Shown: positions 52,531-64,000 of the stretch, piece after piece | Numbering within the stretch: the first letter of the stretch is position 1 | Layout of the letters: the number at the start of each line of letters is the position of its first letter | Assembly (NCBI RefSeq): GCF_905220415.1 | Contig: NC_059548.1 | Location: forward strand, 5,768,501 to 5,832,500 | DNA: 64,000 nucleotides | DNA from: Colias croceus | Lineage: Eukaryota > Arthropoda > Insecta > Lepidoptera > Pieridae | Reading direction: 5' to 3' | The notes under the pieces: model-generated | Databases searched by the model: none | Seen by the model: the letters and a program-made list of their open reading frames with translations, nothing else | Told to the model about the DNA's origin: nothing | Program-made: the position numbers and the translations under genes

Positions 52531-53765
52531 ATTTGGAGCAGAGGCGGCTCGTGACAAAATTTTATGGGTGTTCACTTGAAATAAAACACTGAAAATACAT
52601 GGTGTAAATCAGTACAATTTAATTAAAAAATTACTTATAAAGGAAATGCATACGTCTTTCTTTTTGGTGTGCAATAATATCTATAACTTGACACAATCTA
52701 GGTATTAACCTTCGTAAAATATGTCTGTTTTCATCAACACGGTCATTGAACTCGCGTATTGACTTTCGGTACGCGGAATCTAATGCTTTACGAATGTCTT
52801 GTCGTTCGATAGACGCCAATTGCAGTTCATTCAACAAATGGTACCTACCGAGATTGTGAATGTTTTTTCATCTTGATTGAAAGATGAGCTAAGTCGTCAA
52901 CGCCCGTTTCAGTCCAAGCACTCTCACCTCCGCCGGCCGCGCCCGCTTCAAATAAAAGACACGGAAAACAAAATATTTTGTTGCTTTCATGTTCATCACA
53001 ACCACACAACCACGGTGTTTTCACATATTGTTCGGATTTAAACACACGCGTATATGTTTTCGTTTTTGTCGTACATTTTTGCGTAAGGTCAAGTTCAAGC
53101 CGTGGCGGTCCCTTAGCTTTCAATTCAAGCCGAATTTGTAACGTTTTAACACACTTTTTAATGAACGCCACATTATAATTGTCCATTTTAACACTCACAA
53201 GTAATACTGATTACTACAGGCTATTTCAACAGTCAACACGTATCTTATGATTTTAATTAGAAAATTCCCGAATATACATTCGCGCGCGTGCAGTCAAGTT
53301 GACTAGAGTGTTTGTTTATATAGGCAACGTCGCGCGAAATCGCTGTCTTGTGTACGGGCGCGCGGTAAAAACGAACCGGCAACGTTTGCGGGAGCGGCGC
53401 TCCGAATTTTGCTATTTTTTCATAGAAAATCTTCTGTTTCACGCGCAGGACTCTGACAAAACTATCTCTTTCACTCCTATTGGATTTCGTATTAGAAAAT
53501 GTACTAAATATTTGTTCATTGGAGCGCAATCGTGAGCGCTCCGCTACGCGCGTTTTATAATACAGTATTATACCTACAGGTGTATGGAATGATGGAATGA
53601 TGGATATATTCATTGGTATTGCCAGTAGTTTTTTACGATTACGATTGATTTTAAATAGTAATAATTAATATTAATAATGAAATTAAGGAGTATGATTTTA
53701 TTATAATTATTTATGGGAGTTCACTGCACCAGCGCTCCTTAGGGCGAGCCGCCTCTGATTTGGAG
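52531..53765 (-). mobile_element. hAT-superfamily DNA transposon relic, 1.2 kb
   Basis: The ends CAGAGGCGGCTCG (52539-52551) and its exact inverse (53745-53757) are 13-bp terminal inverted repeats, flanked by an identical 8-bp duplication ATTTGGAG (52531-52538 and 53758-53765). An 8-bp duplication and CAGNG-type ends are diagnostic of hAT elements. The inside encodes only the N-terminal part of a transposase on the minus strand, so it is internally deleted and non-autonomous. Intact ends and duplication suggest fairly recent insertion. Confidence 0.93.
52631..53198 (-). pseudogene. hAT transposase N-terminal remnant, broken
   Basis: The first frame (53198-52845, 117 codons) begins MSVKMDNYNVAFIKK and has WLCGCDEHESNKIFCFPCLL, the zinc-binding TTF-type pattern found at the N-terminus of hAT and ZMYM-like proteins. 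After a TAG it resumes in another frame (52837-52631) with LNELQLASIERQDIRKAL and VDENRHILRRLIPRLCQVID, matching the helical region that follows TTF in this family. The break lies at about 52838-52850. The catalytic DDE and dimerisation regions are missing, so no active enzyme can be made. Confidence 0.8.
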
Positions 53766-56700
53766 TCTGACATTAAAAATAAATATAGAAATTGAATCAT
53801 TAAAAAAACAATGTAATTTAATAATAGCCGTAGTCCACAATATCCTTAATTTTCAAATCAACTTCCTGACCTCTTACAATCTCACAGCGCATTTAAAATA
53901 TCCTTGATAAACATAAATCGTTATTCAGATCATTAGTAATAAGAAATGACGAACGCGTGTGCATAAACAAAGCTAAAGCTATTATGAAAATAGATTATGA
54001 TCTTATAAACACTTTTTCTAATAGTTCGTGACCTATATAATATCTATTTCCGTAAAACTAGTTTATAATATTGTTACCAGTTACAGTTTCCTGATTTTTA
54101 ACAGGTTATTGACGTACGTGAACCGTTATTTTTTGGTAACTTGTACCAGTTGTGGCAGATTTAATACTCATAAATTATTTTTTATTACGTTATGACTGGG
54201 CCGGCAGTAAGTCTCATTGCATTCAGTAAGTGAGTAAATCATGATATAAATAATAAATAAAAAGTATTTCATGCCGCTACGAAAGAACGGAACGTAAAAA
54301 TTTTATCATTTCGACAAAAGATTCAACAAGGACGAGACTCTTTTTTACATATCTGTAACTAGATGCGCCCCGCGGTTTCACCCGCATGTCTCCGCTCCTG
54401 TTGGTCTGCGTGATGATATAATAGCCGATAGCCTTCTTCGATGAATGGGCTATCTAACATCGAAATAATTTACAAATCGGACCAGTAGTTCCTGAGATTT
54501 GCGCGTTCAAACAAACATACAAACTCTTCAGCTTTATAATATTAGTATAGATATAAATTTCTAAACAACCCCAACCATTTCATTATACGTAAAGGTAATC
54601 AATTTAGAATCAAATTATAACTTACAATGTTGTTTACGTTACGTAAGGCAATCTTGTCAAGCATCGTCTAGGTAAATAGGTCCAATAGTATAATAATAGG
54701 TCGTAGGTGAAAGTTCGAGACCCGTAACACTTATTGTTGACGATGGTCACGTTCCGTTAATTTGAATACAGGCATGTCGACATGGCAATATCGTTGATAA
54801 ATAGACTTCACGTTGATAGTTGCAAGATAAATTGCTGTTATGCTGCTAAGGATTTTCTGTTTGGAAAGGAAAAGTGGCCTACGAAAGTCGGTTTATAAGT
54901 GGTGTAATCGTTGCGATGGGAAGTTTATATTAAGTACCAATGTTTAGAGGGAGTAGCTACTTACTAGAATCTCATGTTTAATATGACGTATGTATTTTGT
55001 TTGTAGTCTTATTCCTGAATACTGCCGCTGAATATAATATATTATTATAAAGTTTAGAGAGCATCCATCGTGTTTATTTGGTAACGTTTTATTTGATGAA
55101 AATGTTACAAAATCTTGAAGCTTTTTTAAGAGCACATTTAAATGGTTAAATTAATTCATATTTTGATATAGTAATGTATCTTTCGAAATGCAAATAAGTG
55201 ATGATAAGTGTACTCTCACCTTGAAAGTTAAAAATGTAACATGTAACGGCGAAAATTTGAATGCTTCTATTTAATTAAATTAATGAGCAATTTGTAAACG
55301 TTCTTTCAGTTGGACATTCGCACAAAAAGAACAATTAGTTCGCAAACGATGTGTCACGTGCAATATAAAAGTTACCAACTATGTAATAGAAGATTTTACC
55401 AATAAGTCCGATTGGTATTTAGCTCTTTCTATTTAAAACGTAATTGAAATAATGTTATGTAATGCTGAAGTTACGGAGAAATCATTTCTATCTGTTTGCC
55501 TCCAGGCGGTAAAAGGCTCTGAGCGTTTTTCTTTCTTCTGTTACGAGGATCGACTTCTATGCTCGCATCGGTCATCGACCTCAATTTAATTTTATTGCTC
55601 ACGTAATTGATTAAATCGATCTTAATAGTCATAGTTCCATGAGAAATCATTAAACGATTTTGTGTGAAATCACGTTGAACTAACTGAGCAATTTGGAGAT
55701 TTTAAAACACATGTAGAGTCATAGATTTGGTATTAAATTTGTGCTTACTCAATTTTTTCAAAAACATAAAACAATTATAAACATATGTATAGGAAAGTAA
55801 CCAATGTTATAACCTTAGAAAAAAGCTTATACACTTGCTGGTTACGTACCTATTGCCCACTATGTATGAAATACGATCTGATATAGTCAAAAGCATCGAT
55901 AAATTCCAATATCGATAGATATCGAAATTTTCTTTATATATGATATTATGTAATAGGTACTTACTTACTAGTTACTAGAAATGTTTCGATAATTTTCCGT
56001 AATTGAAAATTCAAATGAAACTGTAAGAAACCGTGTAAAACATTTCATATCTATTTAACCTTATTCTCTTACGTGAAAGCATTTATGTTACAACTTACAC
56101 CTACCAAAAGATCACAATTTACATGCGACTTGTATAAATCATTCATACAAGGGATGTTGTGAAATTTGCTTCTTGCATTGAAAACATGATTGCTATCACT
56201 ATTAGGCGACAGTCTTGCAGTTTTGAGGTCAAAGTCCAATCGAGCGCACGATCTTAGTACTTCATATTGAGCCAAATACATATCTGCTAAGATGACGTGA
56301 CAAAATGTGTAATGAATAAATTTTACAAATATAGATATCGTCACCTCTTCCAAAAGCATTCAGATTGATCACTTCCCACTCATTTGCTTTCTCCCTCTAT
56401 ATGTAAAAGAAAGGTGGAAATCAATCAAACAGTTTTCGTAATTTTTAAGAACATACTAATAATAAAAATTTTCTTCATATTTATAAATCATTAGTTACTC
56501 GCTTTAAGATCTGCTTATCTAAACATAGAGTCTTTAATTTTGTTTACAAAACTTTATAAGCGTCGCTTTTACTTCTCGATTAGAGCGTGTGTGGTTTTAT
56601 CTCCATATATTATAGTGTCAGCAATTTATTCATAAATATGCATATATCATATTTACTGATAAGAAAATGTAGGCGTAACATGCGTCGGGTTCGCAATTAA

Positions 56701-57460
56701 CTTTCACTACACCAATTTATTCGCGATAATTTAGTCAAGAGATTCGCAAATGATTTCTTTGTGTACTTTTTATGATCTAGTCACGTCTGACTTTTGTTGT
56801 TTCCAAGGTCAGGACCGGAGTGTACAACAATGCTGAACTTTCGAGATCGTTGATTGAAAGCGAATTCGTCTCTTGTTTTGGGAAACTTTCTGCGGTGTGT
56901 TCGAACCGCTTTTTGCTGGTACATTCCCAATTGGAATCTCGATAAACATCAATCGTATAAGAACAAGACCACTTTCGAGTGTTATGTAAGATTATGTTAA
57001 TATTATTGTTTTATCGGCCCGATTGAAGGGTATGCTGTAAGAAAGTACGAGGCCTTAATTAAAACACGCACGAGCGCTCCAAGCGGACATAAAAATGCAA
57101 TTATGTATACGCTATATTATTAAAATCCAACATAAATTGCCAATACTTTATATCTAAACGTACTAAGGAAATTGAAAAACACGCTAATAATAAATAATAT
57201 GAAGATAAGTTAATATAAGTCATATAATAGACGTTGTGATTTTTCTTTTACCTTAGAATGAATAAGAATCTAAAAAAAAAGTCTAATCACATGATATAAC
57301 TAACGAACAACTCCTTTATAAATATGTTGTGAGCTACCTACCGAATTGTTTTACTGCATGTTGCGATCATGAAAACAATCTATTAGTTTCAAGAATCAAG
57401 TGGCGCTAATTTTTAAGGAATTGTAACGCAAGGCCAGTGGACAGATATCAATTAATATTA
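53766..57460. other. Gene-free stretch, 53.8-57.5 kb
   Basis: AT-rich, with one Helitron-like copy (54358-54551). A 96-codon minus-strand frame at 56069-56359 lacks recognised motifs. Nothing else is supported. Confidence 0.6.
54358..54551 (-). mobile_element. Helitron-like short element
   Basis: Begins ACTAGATGCGCCCCGCGG and ends TTATAATATTAGTATAGA. Reverse-orientation copy of the 6766-6965 family, keeping GATGAATGGGCTATCTAACA and TTCAGC. Confidence 0.65.
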
Positions 57461-59237
57461 GGGTAAACGCAGGTATTAACGACCCCTCTAAGGCAATTTC
57501 AAAATCAACCATATTTTTTAAGTATACTGGTTCTTCTAAAGATTTATAATTTCATTTTATATGCTAGTGTTATGTATAAAAAATGTATTTATTGAAGCAA
57601 ATACATTCTAATAAAGGATTATCTTGTAAAAAATAATTTACAATGTGACTTAGTCGATTGTTGCTATTACCGACCCACAAAAACGGCTGTGAAGCTATTA
57701 ACGATTTTTATGCAGCTATTCCCGATCGTATGTGAGAGGAAGCCTTTTTCCAGCAATGGAATGTATAGAAGCTAGTGATGATGATGATTACCGATCTTAA
57801 TAAAATGAAATAAAAATGCAAATATATTCGTATTTTTTAATTGTAGTTATTTTTAATAAAACAAATGAGTACTTTTTAGTAATGAACTAAATAATTATAA
57901 ACTTTTAAATTAATCAACATAATACTATTAATATATGTACATAATATATTAAATTAAGGATTTCAAACTCTAGGATATTTCGTTATGCTATTTGATTGAT
58001 TGCTTCGGCGAGTTGTGTTTTACTGAATACTTTTCGCTGCTTTCGTGGCTCCAAATTTCTGGAAAAAATATACCTAATTATATGTTTTATGTTAATTTAA
58101 CCTAAAAACCTAAAAATATAATTTTTTAAATTTTTTAAATTTAACCTAAAAATATAATTTTTAATAGGCACCTATTATGTCATAAAAGTAATAAAAATAT
58201 ATTTGCACGCTCAATTACGAGCAGAATGTTTAAGGATCAATATTATCTGTATATACAAACATCTTTATTCTACATTCTGCAAATAAAGCAATTTGAATTT
58301 GAATTTGTAGATGAGAAACTAAACAATCTATATTCGATCGGTAATAGCTTCCTATAGTTGCTATTGCCGACCCACATGGGTCGGTATTAAAGTATGTAAG
58401 TATAAACCTAAATTGTATTACCGACCCATAAAAAAATGGTTATTTTAATTCATTTGATCATCAGACTATAAAATAGATTATAATTGATTAATGTCATACA
58501 AAATATGAACAAATGCATATTGTTTAAACAAAAAAAAAACAATGATTTACTTCTGTAACTATTCGATAGGGATCCTCGAAAATATCATAACTTTGTATAA
58601 ATTGACAACGCTAAAAGACACAACACTAGACAAAGAAAGTTTAGTCGCTAATAGATTTTTATGAAGACTCATAGCTTAGATTTAAACTGGTCCATAAAAC
58701 CACTTGTGTTAGTGTGATATTATAACATAAAAGAAAATAAAACAAAAAGTTACGTTGCTGCCATTGCCGACTTACGGGTCGTTGATACCTGCCGCGGCTT
58801 AAACTGGTGAAGCTAACACCGTCCCATTTTAATTTTAAGTTTTATCGTTTCAAATTACTTTTTATTAATAAAATGTTGTAAGAAATGAAAAGTTGACACT
58901 TAAATGCATTGACATTTAGTAATATAAATTAAAGTATAGATGTCATTTGTTTGTAAATGTCTTAAAAAGATACTCACAGTACTTACCCGAAGGAACAACG
59001 GAACAGTACGACACGTCCTGCTTCCACGCTACCCCGCAGCAACTTACGCATTTTAACTCTTTTTTGCTCAGTTACTCACCCTAACGTTAAAGTATACGAT
59101 GCTCAAGTAATACATTCGTGTATAACTTTGCCTACCTATAGCTAGAATAGTTCTGGAAACGTTTAAATTTCGAATTACTTTTATAGGTCGGTAATACCTT
59201 CAGATTTTCGATGGGTCGTTGATAGCTGCGTTTACCC
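57461..59237. mobile_element. TA-flanked 1.78-kb non-autonomous DNA transposon (element A)
   Basis: The ends begin GGGTAAACGCAG and form 25-bp inverted repeats (57461-57485 and 59213-59237) with two mismatches, flanked by TA at 57459-57460 and 59238-59239. The interior carries at least ten copies of a GCTATTACCGACCCA-like motif in both orientations (for example 57663-57677, 58360-58374, 58417-58428, 59186-59196). No transposase frame is visible. Same overall plan as element B, but with different ends. Confidence 0.75.
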
Positions 59238-60794
59238 TACAGTTATTTGGCACGATACAGCAATTCATATAGGAGATCAGTGAACATAAATTCATATCTG
59301 ACCTTGGCACAATAACATTTATTTGGGTGGAGCAATTAAATAGCTAGTACAAATATGGCTGGACTGAGCTGCTGCACGTTTACACTATGATTTTATCATG
59401 ATCGATTAAATCCAGCACTATTTTTGCCTATGAATAATTTAATCAAGTTCGTTCCCACCTAAAGTCATAAAGATCAAACTCAAATTCAATTGCTTGATGT
59501 TTTGCAACACATTATAAAACTTATATTAATTTGCAACATAGTAATATACTTATTCTTAGTAACAATAAAAATGAGATTTTTTTGCAAAACTATAAACGTC
59601 TTCACATTATGTAGAGTTCCATTCGTATATGCATAAAATCTGGTCGATTTAATTTTCGTACAATTTGCGAGTGTGTGTGAATTGTTTTTATAATATTCAG
59701 ATATATATAAATTAAAAACAATGCACGTTTTTCAGTTTTCACAGAGAACAAACAATGAAAGGAACTAGAAGAAATTACATTTCGAAAAATGAAGCACAGA
59801 AGGCTCTAATATTTCTGCACAAACTATTAATTATTGCATATATTGTGTTGTACCTGTTATAAATATTGTAGATATAATAAATTTAAAATTATGTAAATAA
59901 TAATTACTTGCATCTTCATTCAACAACCGTAAATCATTGAATCCGGAAGATACTTCGCATCTTCTGGGTTTGATTTGACAAAGATTTATACATATTTTAG
60001 CGTAAAACGCGGCGTCCTTAAGCTGAAGCTTGAGGCCATAAAGATTTAAAGGTCATCAGAATTAACATCGTGCGTGTCCCAGTTTTGGGTATCACAAGAT
60101 GGCGCCGATGCATGAAATGGTGGACCGTGGACGATTTGCGCAATTCGCAACAATTCGGTAATCCGTAGGAGCATTTTGCAAGGTCGAGGTTACAAATGAA
60201 TAATTTATTCAGATAAGTATCGAACTCGTAGAGATTTATGTTTGAATATTTAAAATTTCAATTTATGCAATAACATTTGATTTATTTTTTTGTAAACAAA
60301 TCTAAAATATATTATCTTTACTTGATTAATGCAATTTCTATGCATTTTTTAAATACCTACCTACATAAATTTAAAACAAAGTTCAAAGTTAAAAAATGAC
60401 GAAATACAAAATTTTGATTTTTGATTAATATAACTGTTGATTAAGCCGTAAGCGAGTTGGTAAATAATAAATATTTTATTTAAATGTTGTAAGAAAATGT
60501 GGTAGATAACTAGCGGAACTGTCACGGATCAAGGTGAGGATGTTCTTTAAATAAGTGGTTATAAAACATTAAGCCGCAGAATACAAAAAAAATTATAATA
60601 AACGAGAAATACGAGAAAGAAAAAGCACAAAACATCATGGTCACATAAACACTGAATATTTATACAAAATATATACATTTTGGACACATGATTACACTCA
60701 CGTATTCATCTCGCAAGCATCATTAACGATATCAATAAATAAATATTGATCGAAGCGTGAACTGGGCGATCTCTATCTTCACCATAATCCTACT

Positions 60795-61022
60795 AGGTAG
60801 GTAATATTTTAATTTTGAAAGTTTGTGAGGATGGATGTATGTGTATGTGTGTATGTTTCACGAAAAAACTAATGAATAGATTACAATGAAATTTAGCACA
60901 CATATAGACTATAGAGGGTAACTCAGATTAACACATAGGATAGGTTTTATCCCGGAAATCCCACGGGAACGGAAACTATGCGGGTTTTTCTTTGAAAACT
61001 CGGGCGAAGCCGCGGAACGAAA
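60795..61022 (+). repeat. Diverged dispersed repeat, Helitron-like body
   Basis: Contains CAATGAAATTTAGCACACAT, GGTTTTATCCCGGAAATCCC and CGGGCGAAGCCGCGG, the GAAATTT...CCCGG...GCGAAGCCGC order seen in related repeats elsewhere in the window. The terminal CTAG is not preserved. Confidence 0.45.
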
Positions 61023-61997
61023 TTTCATTGAATGCGCATGAGACGTATCGACTAATCACTATTGCAAATATAACGATTAGAACTTCCACCATTACCAGAT
61101 GTGCTAAGTGAGTCCTAGCGAATATTGCAGTACCAATATTTACTTTGATAAACATACGTATTAACAAGTCATTTGTTCAGCACCTGTGTAACATCTTACT
61201 TTACTATTTGTATTGCTAATTCGTATGTACAAACTGAGATTTTGTAAAACAAACGACTAGGCAGATGCGTGAGCGTTCTTTCGAAATATATTTGCTATTT
61301 TGTAGCTATATTATTACATATTCAGGGACGGTGTGGTTTCGAACTTCGCATTGATGAAACTTGTACTACAGGCTCTTTATCATTTACTTCAATCATTATT
61401 CATTAAAATCATCATCATTTAGCTACCTAGTCTTCGGTCATTATTAATTTTAACGTGCAGATTTTACACTTCTAGTTATATTAAGTATGTTTTGTTGAAT
61501 TAAAGCTTTAAATTTGTTATAAGAGATAATTAATTATAATTTCCTATTTAATAATGTCGGAAACTATAATGAGAGCTTGTATTGAAATACTCGAACAATA
61601 CAATTTATAAATAAGGCAAAGCAATTGTACAAAGATGCAATAAAATACAATACCAACGCCCACCCTGATTTGCCATGAGAATGGTGACAATTAGGTGTCC
61701 ACGGTTGGCCCTTAGCAATATTTTTGAAACGTTTAGCAAACCGCAAATATAGACTGAATTCCAAACTAGAAGCTAGTTCCAATTTCATAAGCTGCCATAT
61801 TTCGTTCAAATATGACGCAATATTTTATTCTATGCAAAACATGGATAAATTGCATGATCTCGACCATTTATTTTCCTTGAAATTTGAACGGTAAAAAAAT
61901 ATTAATAGGTTATTGGGTCAATAATATCAGTACGTGAAAAATCTCGAAAAATAAACTAAATTTTATTGAAATGACAAGTGATAGCTGCGTTAAAATC

Positions 61998-62233
61998 AAC
62001 CGACTTCAAACTTGCACTTGCAACATTTACAAATACAGACAAAAATGCTCATAAAATAAAAACTACTGGGCCTATCCGAATAAATTTTTTATGGGACCAA
62101 TTCGACACCATCCCGCATCGAACAAAAAAAGAATCACGTAAATCGGTTCAGAAACCTCGGAGTAATCGGTGTACATACTAAAAAAAATATACCGACCGAA
62201 TTGACAACCTCCTCTTTTTTTTTGAAGTCGGTT
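61998..62233. mobile_element. 236-bp MITE with 13-bp inverted repeats
   Basis: AACCGACTTCAAA at 61998-62010 is exactly inverted at 62221-62233. The interior has CGGAGTAATCGGTGTACAT and ATACCGACCGAATTGAC. GTTAAAA occurs next to both ends and may be part of the target. Plus-strand frames through it are incidental. Confidence 0.75.
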
Positions 62234-64000
62234 AAAAATTCTTACAAAAATGTCACCGACACAACGTATTAAAATAATAATTTCTTTTGCATTGTTATGT
62301 CGGTAGGTAAATAAAATTAAATAATTTCAAATGAATGCTTAGAATGAATGCATAGAAATAGGTCATAGATACATCATGACATAAAGAGATTCTGCTCTTT
62401 CACTGAGATGATTCAATTAGGTACACCTATTATGACCGTATTACAGTTAATTTAACTTTATGAAAGGAAGAAAGGTACCCATTTGCCCTATTAATTTTCA
62501 AATACAAAATAGACAAGTCATTCGATTTGAAATAACAACGAACTTAATGTTTATTTTTTTTTATTTGTGTAGAGTTTAATTATAATCTTTAAATTTTTCT
62601 TTTTTCTTTCAGGCGGGCAAAACAGCACTATGAATACCTACGTCTTTTGAACTGCACACTGGCTACAAAACGCAAGAGTGCATTTCTTATTTGATTTGAT
62701 AATTAGGCTATAAAAGCAAATCGAATAACATTCAATTTAAACCAAATCATTTATATACGCAAAAAGATAAATACACACAATTATTTGAGTTCGGTTATCC
62801 GACAACTAACTGATAATCGTTGCAAAGTATGCAATTACAGTTTTTAGTTTAACGGCAGTCTCAAAGTGAGAGGGATTTCTTATTACCAGTGCATACGTCC
62901 TATGGCGCTTGACGCAACGTTCACCTGCGCTTTACTGTGGCTATATGGAACAAAACGACTTGATTACTGCATTCCATTTCCATAAACAGCTAGCTAAGTG
63001 TTATCCGCGCTTGATTTACAATTTATAATATTATACACAATGAGCCTTTGTTTCGAATTAATGAGCTGAAAAAACGCGGAAATTGCGTCAGACGCTAGGA
63101 AAATCTATTTATGTCCTTAAGTTTACGTTTGATCTGGCGACACGATTCTCGTTTTTTGTTGCAGTTACGTTGTGTGAAATGTTATGTATTAAATGCATGT
63201 CTTATTATGTAAGTACAAATGTAAATATTGCTATAGAATGTAGTAAAGTTGGATTGCAAAAAATGTTAGCCTACGTACATAGATTTAATCATTTAATTAA
63301 TGCTGTGTTCTTAAATGTACTTATTAAGCTGCACTCTGCTGAACATTAATCAAACAGCAGGTACTTACCTATTACCTACTTGCAAAATTACAATATAATT
63401 AAAATCGCACTTTCTGTTACTACTTATTCATACTTTTTAAGTTATGCCTATAATCATAATATTCAACTCTACATAGCACAGAAATATTTAATGGATTCAC
63501 TTTTGAATAACATAAGAGCTGGAGTATGTTTAAATATGATCGTTTCCTAATGAATAGGAATACCAATGTAGGATGTGAGAAAGAATGTATTGATGCTGAA
63601 CGAACATAATATGGCAATGTTTCAATACTTTCTCACGGTCGCCTCTAGTCGCGATTTCGACAATCATCCTTATGTAACACTATATTGTTAATAAATTAAA
63701 CTAACAGTGGTATTCATAAGCAATTATCAGTGTTCGTGGATATTAAACGGGATATTATTACAAAGGTAGATAAGAGATTTCACTTGGTTATCTATAATAA
63801 TAAAATAGGATGTTTTAACATTTGTTGTCACATACAGTGAGAGGTGCTGTTACGTAAAATCAGTGTTAAAGTGCATTGAACATTATGGGAATTGCATATT
63901 TTGTTTATAGAAAACATTAAATATCCTTAACATTCCTCCTAAGTTTAAATTGTCTTATGATAAAACAGCCAACCTTATTTATTAACAGGTGAGTCTATCA

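Larger units (their letters stand above)
59240..64000. other. Gene-free stretch, 59.2-64 kb
   Basis: AT-rich, with a diverged dispersed repeat (60795-61022) and a MITE (61998-62233). CAAGATGGCGCCGATG near 60098 matches the core of the 100-bp arrays. The last bases read ACAG followed by GTGAGT, a good plus-strand donor at about 63989-63996, but no coding frame leads to it. Confidence 0.5.

Noticed and set aside
52539..53757. Host ZMYM-like gene exon
   Set aside because: The zinc-finger frame lies wholly within hAT terminal repeats with an 8-bp target duplication and is broken by a stop and a frame change, so it is a transposon remnant.
56069..56359. 96-codon minus-strand frame
   Set aside because: No motif, no splice context, no neighbouring exon; chance length.
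62610..62694. Plus-strand acceptor-like site (pyrimidine tract, TTTCAG) followed by 27 open codons (RAKQHYEYLRLLNC...)
   Set aside because: It could be a terminal exon, but no upstream plus-strand exon was found and 27 codons is not significant.
63800..64000. Possible plus-strand 5' exon ending at an ACAG|GTGAGT donor at the window edge
   Set aside because: Only the donor is convincing. There is no coding frame and no visible promoter, and the rest would lie outside the window.

Overview
This window looks like a piece of a butterfly or moth (Lepidoptera) nuclear genome. It is AT-rich, with short GC-rich coding exons separated by long AT-rich introns. It also carries many short dispersed repeats with ends of the kind common in Lepidoptera (GGTCCGCCCCGGCTTCGCCC and TCTATACTAATATTATAAA), TA-flanked MITEs and a hAT relic. 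The species cannot be named from the sequence.

One protein-coding gene is well supported. It lies on the minus strand and encodes a Rho guanine nucleotide exchange factor of the ARHGEF10 type. I joined 13 exons from a start codon at 35136 down to a TGA at 1194-1196. Every join has GT/AG borders and matching codon phase, and the total is 3702 nt (1233 residues plus stop). In order the protein has a short N-terminal region, a DH (RhoGEF) domain (about residues 168-358), a PH-like domain (about 390-600) and a C-terminal WD40-like propeller interrupted by a Ser-rich disordered stretch. A second 5' exon at 36449-36552 ends in the same phase as the first exon of the short form. This points to alternative promoters and a longer N-terminus. 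Two weak candidates for its start exon lie at 41.3 and 43.7 kb.

Region by region: 1-1193 is probable 3' UTR. 1194-9 kb holds the densely packed C-terminal and catalytic exons. 9-36.5 kb holds the widely spaced N-terminal exons in introns of 4 to 11 kb, and those introns carry most of the structured repeats: two 100-bp tandem arrays facing each other (24.9-26.9 kb), a retroelement fragment with a 13-bp target duplication (23.8-24.0 kb), and a 1.64-kb TA-flanked element holding a perfect 40-bp palindrome (32.4-34.0 kb). 36.6-64 kb has no convincing gene. It is upstream or 5' intron sequence with MITEs, dispersed repeats, a 1.2-kb hAT relic with an exact 8-bp target duplication (52.5-53.8 kb) and a second 1.78-kb TA-flanked element (57.5-59.2 kb).

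The least explained structures are the inverted pair of 100-bp arrays, whose units each carry a YY1/Pho-like AAGATGGCGCC core, and the two large TA-flanked elements studded with GACC-type motifs in both orientations. No CRISPR, rRNA or tRNA was recognised. All family names rest on recall and visible motifs, not on a database search.
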